Origin: an uncultured Collinsella sp. | Lineage (GTDB): Bacteria; Actinomycetota; Coriobacteriia; Coriobacteriales; Coriobacteriaceae | Direction of reading: 5' to 3' | Assembly (NCBI GenBank): GCA_959602645.1 | Contig: CAUGTZ010000018.1 | Span: forward strand, 1-54,272 | DNA length: 54,272 nucleotides | Shown: in pieces, positions 24,455 to 31,739 of the stretch | How the letters are laid out: every line of letters begins with the position of its first letter | How positions within the stretch are numbered: the first letter of the stretch is position 1 | Notes under the pieces: model-generated | Databases searched by the model: none | The model's input: only the letters and a program-made list of their open reading frames with translations | Told to the model about the DNA's origin: nothing | Translations under genes and position numbers: made by a program

Positions 24455-27400
24455 ATGAGCAAACTCGTCGAGGGCATCAAGGATCGTATGGTCGCTGCCG
24501 CACGCGAGGCCGCGCCCGCCGTGGTGGACGCCGCGCAGAAGGCCGCGACCGCGGCTGCCGAGAAAGTTGCCGAGGCAGTTGCCGATGCCAAGAACGCGGC
24601 AGGGGAGACGTCCATCGCTAGCGAGCTCGCCACCGCCGCTGAGCCCGTGGCCGCCGCCCACGCCCCCGAAGGCGCGATTTTCAACTCCGAGGCCGCCCGC
24701 GGCAACCTGCACCTGGGCATCGACGTGGGCTCCACCACCGTCAAGCTTGCCGTGCTCAACGATGACAACCAGATCGTCTACGCCAAGTACCAGCGCCACC
24801 ACACCGACGTCCGTGCCTGCGCCCGCGATCTGTTCGAGGGCGCCGCGACTGTGCTGCCGACGGCCCAGATGACCTGCGCCATCACCGGCTCGGGCGGTCT
24901 GCTGCTGTCCCAGTGGCTCGACTTGGAGTTTGTCCAGGAGGTCATCGCCAGCAAACGCGCCGTCGAGACCCTTATCCCGGCCACCGATGTCGCCATCGAG
25001 CTGGGCGGTGAGGACGCCAAGATCATCTACTTTGACAACGGCATCGAGCAGCGCATGAACGGCACCTGCGCCGGCGGCACGGGCGCGTTCATCGATCAGA
25101 TGGCCACTCTGCTGCACACCGACGCGAGCGGCCTCAACGAGCTCGCGGCCAACGCCACCACCATCTATCCCATCGCCAGCCGTTGCGGCGTCTTTGCCAA
25201 GACCGACGTGCAGCCGCTCCTCAACGAGGGCGCCCGCCCCGAGGACGTCGCCGCTTCCATCTTCCAGGCCGTCGTGACCCAGACCATCTCGGGCCTGGCG
25301 TGCGGCCGTCCCATTCGCGGTAACGTCGCCTTCCTGGGCGGCCCGCTGCAGTATCTCTCCGAGTTGCGCCACCGCTTCTACCTCACGCTCAACCTGGACG
25401 AGGAGCACCGCATTGTGCCCCAAAACGCCCACCTGTTTGTGGCGAGCGGCGCTGCCATGGCGCACGAGTCCAACAAGCTCAGCACGTTCCCGCAGCTTAT
25501 CGAGGCCATCGACAGCCTGGGTGACACGCAGGGTGCCGAGGTCGAGCGCCTGGATCCGCTCTTTGCCACCGACGAGGACTTTGCCGAGTTCAAGAACCGC
25601 CACGACCAGGAAGTCGTCCCCAAGGGTAAGCTCGACGGCTACACCGGCCGCGTGTTCATCGGTATCGACGCCGGCTCCACCACCATGAAGGCCGCGCTCG
25701 TGGGCGAGGACGGCCAGCTGTTGCACACCTGGTACGGCAACAACAACGGCGACATCCTGGGCACGGCCAAGGTCATCATGGCCGATTTCTACAATCACAT
25801 CCCTGCCGGCTGCACCATCGGCCACGTGACCACCACGGGCTACGGCGAGGCGCTGCTCATCGAGGCCCTCAAGGCCGATTCCGGCGAGATCGAGACCGTC
25901 GCGCACCTGCGCGGCGCCAAGGCATTCCTGCCCGGTGTCGAGTTTATCCTGGACATCGGCGGCCAGGACATGAAGTGCCTGCGCGTGAAGGACGGCGTCA
26001 TCGAGCACATTATGCTCAACGAGGCCTGCTCGTCGGGCTGCGGCAGCTTTATCGAGAGCTTTGCCGTGTCCATGAACATGGACGTGCGCGCGTTTGCCGA
26101 CGCCGCCATCCATGCCAAGGCTCCCGTCGACCTGGGTAGCCGCTGCACGGTCTTTATGAACTCGCGCGTCAAGCAGGCGCAAAAGGAAGGCGCCACAGTG
26201 GGCGACATCGCGGCCGGCCTGTCCTATTCCGTCATTAAGAATGCCCTGTTCAAGGTCATTAAGCTGCGCGACCCCAAGGAGATCGGCAGCCAGGTGATCG
26301 TCCAGGGCGGCACCTTTATGTCCGATGCCACGCTGCGCGCGTTTGAGCAGCTCACCGGCGTTCATGCCGTGCGTCCCGACATCGCCGGCTGCATGGGCGC
26401 CTACGGCGCGGCCCTGCTCGCCCGCGATCGCGCCGGCGCCGACGGCACCTCGACCATTCTTTCTGCCGAGGACATCGCGCACCTCACCGTGACGCAAAAG
26501 CACGTCCGCTGCGGTCGCTGCTCCAACAACTGCCAGCTCACCGTCAACGACTTTGGCGGCGGCAGGCGCTTCATTACCGGCAACCGCTGCGAGAAGGGCG
26601 CCGGCCACAAAAAGCAGAAGACCGAGGCCCCCAACCTCTTCAAAAAGAAAAACGAGCTGCTCTTTAACCGCGAGGTGCTGAGCCCCGACGAGGCCCCGCG
26701 CGGCACCGTGGGTATCCCGCGTGCACTCAACATGTACGAGAACTACCCCTTCTGGCATGCGTTCTTTACGCGCTTGGGCTTTAGCGTGCAGCTGTCCGAC
26801 CAGTCGAGCAAGAAGACCTACCAGGCGGGCATCGAGTCCATGCCGTCCGAGAGCGTGTGCTATCCGGCCAAGATGAGCCACGGCCACGTGATGAACCTTA
26901 TCGACCGTGACGTCGACTTTATCTGGATGCCGTGCGTGCGCTGGGAGCGCAAGGAGGATCCGACGGCTGGCAACTGTTACAACTGCCCCATCGTCATGAG
27001 CTACCCCACGGCGTTGGCGCTCAATATCGATGAGATTCGCGAGCAGAATATCGAGTTCCTGTACCCGTTTGTGCCCTATCATGACAAGACCGAGCTCAAG
27101 CGCCGTCTGTACCAGGTGCTCGCCGTCGACCGCGTGGCCGATGCGCAAGCCGGTCGCGGTCGCGTGCGTGGGCCCAAGATCACGCGCTCCGAGGTCGATG
27201 CCGCTGTCAACGCTGCCTTTGAGGCCGATGCGCGTTTCCACGAGGACATCCAGACCATGGGCGAGGAGGCTCTTAAGTGGGTCGAGGACCACGGCGGTCA
27301 CGGCATCGTGCTCGCCGGTCGTCCCTACCACAACGACCCCGAGATCAACCACGCCCTGCCCGAGCTTATCTCGAGCTTTGGCTTTGCGGTCTTTACCGAG

Positions 27401-29236
27401 GATTCGCTCGCGCATCTGGTAAAGCCCGAGCGTCCGATTCGCGTCGTCGACCAGTGGATGTACCACAGTCGCCTGTACGCCGTGGCCCGTTTTGTGACGA
27501 TGCGCAACGACCTGGACCTGATCCAGCTCAATTCCTTCGGCTGCGGCCTCGATGCCCTGACCACCGATCAGGTGCAGGAGATCCTGGAGGCCAGTGGCAA
27601 GATCTACACCGTGCTCAAGATCGACGAGGTGTCCAACCTGGGCGCCGCGCGCATTCGCATCCGCTCGCTCATGGCGGCACTCAAGGACCAGGAGGCCGAG
27701 CGCTTGGCCGAGGCCACGGCTGTGGGCGAGGCCTACGAGCAGGGCGATGCCGCGCCGGTGGCGCCCTCCACGGATGCCCCCGCGTTCGCGAGCCGCAAGT
27801 ACACGTTCGAGGCACAGCGCGAGAGTGCTTCGACCGCGTGGCCCAAGGTGCCCTTTACCGAGCAGATGCGCGACGAGGGCTATACCATCCTGTGCCCGCA
27901 GATGGCGCCGATCCACTTTGACCTGGTCAAAGAGGTGTTCCGCGGTGCCGGCTACAACTTGGAGCTGCTGCCCTCGACCGACCACGATGCCGTCGAGGCC
28001 GGTCTGCGCTATGTGAACAATGACATTTGCTACCCGTCGATTCTGGTAACGGGTCAGATCATGGAGGCCATCGAGAGCGGTCGGTACGACCTGTCCAAGA
28101 CGGCCGTGGTCATCAGTCAGACCGGCGGCGGCTGCCGTGCTACCAACTACATCGCGCTCATTCGCAAGGCCCTGCGCGAGAGCGGCCACCCCGAGATTCC
28201 GGTGATCTCGCTTTCGGCAGTGGCGCTCGGCGAGGACAACCCTGGCTTTAATTTGACGCCGGCGCTGCTTAAGCAGGCAGTTTACGCGGTGCTCTTTGGC
28301 GACGTGATGATGCAGATGCTCTATCGTTGCCGCCCGTACGAGGCCACGCCCGGTGCGGCGAACGCACTCTACGAGGAGTACATGGCGCGCGCTCGCAAGC
28401 TGGCGCCTAAGTTCAACCGCCACAACTACACCAAGCTGTGCCGCGAGGCCATCCGCGCGTTCGACACCATGCCGCTCGTGGGCGAGGGCACCAAGCCGCG
28501 CGTGGGCGTGGTCGGCGAGATTCTGGTCAAGTTCCATCCCACAGCCAACAACCACGTGGTCGATGTCATTGAGCGCGAGGGCTGCGAGGCTGTGGTGCCG
28601 GGCCTGCTCGATTTCTTCCTGTACTCCATGAGCAACGCCGAGCTGCAGAAGGACGAGCTGGGAAGCTCTGCTACCACGCGCGCTGGTATGCAGGCGCTCA
28701 TCAAGCTCGTGGACTGGATGCGCACGCCGGTGGAAGAGCTGCTCGAGAAGTCCCGCCGCTTTGAGGCGCCCGAGCGCATCGGCACCATGGCCGACAAGGC
28801 CCGCACGGTGCTTTCGGTGTGCAACAACATGGGCGAGGGCTGGTTGCTCACGGCCGAGATGCTCGACCTGATTGACCATGGCGCGCCCAACATCATCTGC
28901 ACGCAGCCCTTCGCGTGCCTGCCTAACCATGTGGTGGGTAAGGCCGTGATCAAGGAGCTGCGCCGTCAGCACCCCGAGAGCAACATCGTCGCGGTGGACT
29001 ACGACCCCGGTGCATCCGAGGTCAACCAGCTCAACCGTATTAAGCTCATGATCAGTGTGGCCAAGGAGAACATGCGCGCCGGTAAGGGCTTTAAGCTCGA
29101 GAAGGTGGCGCCGCTCGCGATGGACGAGGTCACCGGCCAGATGCGTGCTCATGACGGCTGTGTGAGCTGCGGGCCGGCCAGCGAGGAGGCCGTGGCATCG
29201 GTCGCCGAGCGCCTGGGACGCGGCATTAAGAAGTAA
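24455..29236 (+). CDS. Fused double acyl-CoA dehydratase activase / HgdB-like protein
   Basis: 1593-residue protein of the 2-hydroxyglutaryl-CoA dehydratase activator (CoA-substrate-specific enzyme activase) family. Order: Ala-rich N-terminus (1-80); ASKHA ATPase 1 (85-345, GIDVGSTTVK) with cluster cysteines in GTCAGGTG and SRCGVF; ASKHA ATPase 2 (401-670, GIDAGSTTMK) with EACSSGCG and SRCTVF; a four-Cys knuckle CGRCSNNC...NRC (about 685-715); a DUF2229 region (from about 752); and an HgdB-like half (about 1140-1500). In the family ATP hydrolysis drives one-electron transfer from a [4Fe-4S] cluster to a dehydratase. No dehydratase subunits are adjacent, so the partner is unknown. The ribosome site is GAGGAGA. 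Confidence 0.9.
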   Translation: MSKLVEGIKDRMVAAAREAAPAVVDAAQKAATAAAEKVAEAVADAKNAAGETSIASELATAAEPVAAAHAPEGAIFNSEAARGNLHLGIDVGSTTVKLAVLNDDNQIVYAKYQRHHTDVRACARDLFEGAATVLPTAQMTCAITGSGGLLLSQWLDLEFVQEVIASKRAVETLIPATDVAIELGGEDAKIIYFDNGIEQRMNGTCAGGTGAFIDQMATLLHTDASGLNELAANATTIYPIASRCGVFAKTDVQPLLNEGARPEDVAASIFQAVVTQTISGLACGRPIRGNVAFLGGPLQYLSELRHRFYLTLNLDEEHRIVPQNAHLFVASGAAMAHESNKLSTFPQLIEAIDSLGDTQGAEVERLDPLFATDEDFAEFKNRHDQEVVPKGKLDGYTGRVFIGIDAGSTTMKAALVGEDGQLLHTWYGNNNGDILGTAKVIMADFYNHIPAGCTIGHVTTTGYGEALLIEALKADSGEIETVAHLRGAKAFLPGVEFILDIGGQDMKCLRVKDGVIEHIMLNEACSSGCGSFIESFAVSMNMDVRAFADAAIHAKAPVDLGSRCTVFMNSRVKQAQKEGATVGDIAAGLSYSVIKNALFKVIKLRDPKEIGSQVIVQGGTFMSDATLRAFEQLTGVHAVRPDIAGCMGAYGAALLARDRAGADGTSTILSAEDIAHLTVTQKHVRCGRCSNNCQLTVNDFGGGRRFITGNRCEKGAGHKKQKTEAPNLFKKKNELLFNREVLSPDEAPRGTVGIPRALNMYENYPFWHAFFTRLGFSVQLSDQSSKKTYQAGIESMPSESVCYPAKMSHGHVMNLIDRDVDFIWMPCVRWERKEDPTAGNCYNCPIVMSYPTALALNIDEIREQNIEFLYPFVPYHDKTELKRRLYQVLAVDRVADAQAGRGRVRGPKITRSEVDAAVNAAFEADARFHEDIQTMGEEALKWVEDHGGHGIVLAGRPYHNDPEINHALPELISSFGFAVFTEDSLAHLVKPERPIRVVDQWMYHSRLYAVARFVTMRNDLDLIQLNSFGCGLDALTTDQVQEILEASGKIYTVLKIDEVSNLGAARIRIRSLMAALKDQEAERLAEATAVGEAYEQGDAAPVAPSTDAPAFASRKYTFEAQRESASTAWPKVPFTEQMRDEGYTILCPQMAPIHFDLVKEVFRGAGYNLELLPSTDHDAVEAGLRYVNNDICYPSILVTGQIMEAIESGRYDLSKTAVVISQTGGGCRATNYIALIRKALRESGHPEIPVISLSAVALGEDNPGFNLTPALLKQAVYAVLFGDVMMQMLYRCRPYEATPGAANALYEEYMARARKLAPKFNRHNYTKLCREAIRAFDTMPLVGEGTKPRVGVVGEILVKFHPTANNHVVDVIEREGCEAVVPGLLDFFLYSMSNAELQKDELGSSATTRAGMQALIKLVDWMRTPVEELLEKSRRFEAPERIGTMADKARTVLSVCNNMGEGWLLTAEMLDLIDHGAPNIICTQPFACLPNHVVGKAVIKELRRQHPESNIVAVDYDPGASEVNQLNRIKLMISVAKENMRAGKGFKLEKVAPLAMDEVTGQMRAHDGCVSCGPASEEAVASVAERLGRGIKK

Positions 29237-29264
29237 CTGGCCTGCTTTGTGCTGGATATGAGAC

Positions 29265-29303
29265 AAACGGGTGGTAGCCGTACCGGCTGCCACCCGTTTT
29301 TAT
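29265..29303 (+). terminator. Rho-independent terminator of the activase gene
   Basis: AAACGGGTGGTAGCC and GGCTGCCACCCGTTT form a 15-bp stem with one G-U pair, followed by TTTATT, 29 nt after the stop. Confidence 0.93.
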
Positions 29304-29353
29304 TGCACATATGTTGCGTAAATAGTGTTGCAGGCGCCTTCAGCGGACTCGGA

Positions 29354-29484
29354 TTTCGGAAGTATGCGGCAAAATTTGAATAGGCCGAGCACACTGGATA
29401 TGCCCAAGCTTTGTACCTGCGGTTTTATTGGTGAAAAACCGGGGTGTGCTCGAGGGCTCCGGAATTTGCCGCATACTTCCGAAA
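29354..29484. repeat. Long-arm inverted repeat with inner stems
   Basis: TTTCGGAAGTATGCGGCAAA (from 29354) pairs with TTTGCCGCATACTTCCGAAA (to 29484), with one extra A in the left arm. Inside, CGAGCACAC pairs with GTGTGCTCG, and GGTTTT with AAAACC. No ORF covers it. The stretch from here to 29677 shows no gene. Confidence 0.85.
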
Positions 29485-29677
29485 ACAACGTCTCGGTGGC
29501 ACCAAAAATTGCCTCCAGAACCCTGAGATAATGAATATATGTAGCCGTTCGCCGCAAATTATCGTCCGTTCATGGAACCTATCTCCAACGAGTTGTAACC
29601 ATATGGTTTGATGTTGGAAACATATGATTGCCGGCAGGCCATAGGTGACGTTCCCCCTGATATCGGAGGTTCCAGGT

Positions 29678-29716
29678 ATGTTTCGCGCTCCGTTAAACAA
29701 GTATCGGGCTGGCTAA
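29678..29716 (+). CDS. 12-residue leader ORF, translationally coupled
   Basis: ATG at 29678 lies 8 nt after GGAGG and opens a 12-codon frame (MFRAPLNKYRAG) ending at TAA 29714-29716, one base before the ATG of the next gene. The next gene has no ribosome site of its own, so ribosomes finishing this ORF probably re-initiate there. The peptide may have no function beyond coupling. Confidence 0.5.
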   Translation: MFRAPLNKYRAG

Positions 29717-29717
29717 C

Positions 29718-30167
29718 ATGAGCCGCCGTTTTGTCTCGATAACCCTTGCAGTGGTCTGCCTGGCTGTGCTCCTGGGCGCTACAGGGCTGTTTGCTATAAG
29801 CCGAGAAACGTCCTATATGCAGGAATGCGCTTCCGAAGGCTTTGCCATTGATGGTTACTATCGGGATGACAAAACGAGTCGGGTAACCCTGGCTTTTCTT
29901 GAGGAGGACAACTGTCGATGGCAGCTGGTCGACCAAGACGGAATCTGCACAGACGGGCAGTTTAAGCGTACGGATGACCCCAACATCCTGATATTAAAGA
30001 AGGAAAACGGTGAAGAATTCGGTACGGTCCACGTGGCGTACTTGTCACGCCGACGCGAGCAGGGTCAGCTCTATCTATTTAGAGATAGTAAAGTGACCCG
30101 ATTTTATCTGGTGAGCACCAAGCCTGCGTTTACAGTGGAGTCTGGCGATGTCGATGCGGACAGTTGA
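29718..30167 (+). CDS. Small membrane-anchored or secreted protein, unknown function
   Basis: 149-residue protein, not recognised. Residues 5-28 form one hydrophobic helix after MSRR, with no lipobox and no clear cleavage site, so an N-terminal anchor with an extracytoplasmic domain is likely. The remainder is polar and probably beta-rich (short alternating strands such as RVTLAFLEEDNCRWQLVD) with three cysteines. It resembles small lipocalin-like or DUF-type stress proteins only in general form. Translation probably depends on the leader ORF at 29678. Confidence 0.65.
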   Translation: MSRRFVSITLAVVCLAVLLGATGLFAISRETSYMQECASEGFAIDGYYRDDKTSRVTLAFLEEDNCRWQLVDQDGICTDGQFKRTDDPNILILKKENGEEFGTVHVAYLSRRREQGQLYLFRDSKVTRFYLVSTKPAFTVESGDVDADS

Positions 30168-30188
30168 TTCACGGCAATAAAACAGCGA

Positions 30189-30222
30189 GCGGGGCGCAGG
30201 TATGAACTGCACCCCGCAATTT
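30189..30222. terminator. Hairpin between convergent genes
   Basis: GCGGGGCGCAG (30189-30199) and CTGCACCCCGC (30207-30217) pair with one mismatch, followed by AATTTG on the plus strand. It sits between the small anchored protein and the DUF389 gene. Confidence 0.6.
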
Positions 30223-30292
30223 GCTCGTGTCCGTATCGCGTCTGCGCCTCGTCGTAGCTTGCGTCCGTGCGAGCATTCGTCCCGCTCCGGCA

Positions 30293-31432
30293 TCACTTCA
30301 CATCGAACTCCACGCGATCGAGTTCGGGCACGTTGAGGTCGATGAGCTTGCGGGCAACGCGGCGGTCGTGCGCCCCAAGCGTCTCGCTTGTCGTCACATG
30401 GGCGACAATCTCGCGCTCGACGATACCCTCCTCCTCGCCTTCGGTGGCCGAGGTCTCGACGGCGACGGTGTAATCCTTAAAGCCTGGCAGCACCGCGGCA
30501 AGCTCGCGCGTGGTTTCGGTGACGCCGTAGCCGTCCTGCACGCCGGCCTGCGCCGAGCCAATAGACCCCGTCGTCATAACGATGCAGGGGATGGCAAAGA
30601 CTACCGTGCCCACAATAATGCGGCGGCGCACCTTGCGCGATAGCTCGTCGACCTCGGCGTTTTCCTCGGCGGTCACGATGCCGTCGCCGTTCAGGTCGCG
30701 CTTGAGCGGCACACGCAATAGAAGTAGTACGGCTTCGGCAGCCAGTGCGATAAAGACCACGTTGATGCCAAACTCGTAAAGCGCCGAGAGAAACAGCGAC
30801 CCGCTTGCGATGGCGATGCCGTAGCCCGCCGCGCACAGGGGTGGCATGAGCGCGGTCGCCACGGCCACACCGGCGATGAGCGTGGCGGGTTCCTGGTCGC
30901 GCGAGTTGCCCAGGCCGCCTGCAAAGCCGCCCGCGAGCGCGACAGCGAGGTCCCAGACAGTTGGTGTCGAATTGTCGATAATGGCGGCCGTGGTGGTGCC
31001 AAGGGGCGAGAGCTTAAAGTACAACGTGGATGTGACCAGGCAAAAGGCCATTTGCAGCGCAAGGCTGGCGACGGCTTCGACGGTAATCTCGCGGTCGAGC
31101 GTGGCAATGCCGTATGCCATGGCAAGAACCGAGCCCATGAGCGGGCAGATGAGCATGGCGCCCACGATGGCGATGTCCGAATCGATATCGAGGCCGATGC
31201 TCGCGATCAACATGGCGATGATGAGGATGCATAGGTGGGAGCCGGTCAGACGCGCCCCGTTTACAAAACGCTTGCGGATCACGTGATAGGGCGCGCGTCC
31301 CTCGCGAATGTTGAACGCGCGCTTGAGGAAGCGGGTGGCGTTCTCCATGGCCTCACTATGGGCAGGGCGGATGCCGTGGCGCCGGTGATGGCGTTCGCGC
31401 AGCCGCTTGATCTGTTGTTTATCGAGTTCCAT
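30293..31432 (-). CDS. DUF389 membrane protein with an EF-hand loop
   Basis: 379-residue membrane protein of the DUF389 (TIGR00341-like) family of unknown function, with about six helices between residues 65 and 300 and conserved GAMLICPLMG and TALMPPLCAAG segments. Between two helices lies DLNGDGIVTAEE (246-257), which fits all canonical EF-hand calcium-loop positions (D246, N248, D250, G251, T254, E257). The C-terminus is a soluble domain. The start at 31432 follows GAGGTGG. Confidence 0.83.
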   Translation of the reverse strand: MELDKQQIKRLRERHHRRHGIRPAHSEAMENATRFLKRAFNIREGRAPYHVIRKRFVNGARLTGSHLCILIIAMLIASIGLDIDSDIAIVGAMLICPLMGSVLAMAYGIATLDREITVEAVASLALQMAFCLVTSTLYFKLSPLGTTTAAIIDNSTPTVWDLAVALAGGFAGGLGNSRDQEPATLIAGVAVATALMPPLCAAGYGIAIASGSLFLSALYEFGINVVFIALAAEAVLLLLRVPLKRDLNGDGIVTAEENAEVDELSRKVRRRIIVGTVVFAIPCIVMTTGSIGSAQAGVQDGYGVTETTRELAAVLPGFKDYTVAVETSATEGEEEGIVEREIVAHVTTSETLGAHDRRVARKLIDLNVPELDRVEFDVK

Positions 31433-31592
31433 GTCCACCTCGTTCTGGCAAGGGCCGCGTATCTCGCCCGTCGCCCTTACTCTACACCGTGGCGGGCGGG
31501 GTGTCTGTTGGATGCGGAATCCGATAGGGCGGATGACGCGGGAGCAAATGCAAATCACAGGCTCAATTCGATCCCGCAAGAATATGATGCGC

Positions 31593-31698
31593 CAGCTCCT
31601 ACATATGTGACGAAATTGTGAAGCACGAGAGCGCGAATTTCAAAAAATCCGCTGGTGACCAATGTTGCGCAACAGAATTCAAAAATCAGCTCCTACAT
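31593..31698 (+). repeat. 12-nt direct repeat upstream of the surface-protein gene
   Basis: CAGCTCCTACAT occurs at 31593-31604 and 31687-31698, the second 42 nt before the start codon. Both are followed within 15 nt by a TTGTGAAGC/TTTTGAAGC segment. The 307-nt gap otherwise shows no gene. The repeats might be regulator sites. Confidence 0.6.
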
Positions 31699-31739
31699 TT
31701 TGAAGCGTATGGATACATCCGTGTCAAAGGGAGAAAGCC

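Noticed and set aside
24440..29293. 1617-codon open frame on the minus strand
   Set aside because: It is antisense to the activase gene, a product of high-GC codon bias; its translation is low in recognisable motifs while the plus frame has clear ASKHA motifs and a ribosome site.
29300..29500. Integron attC-like site
   Set aside because: The imperfect palindrome has a suitable size, but lacks the RYYYAAC/GTTRRRY ends and no integrase or cassette array is near.
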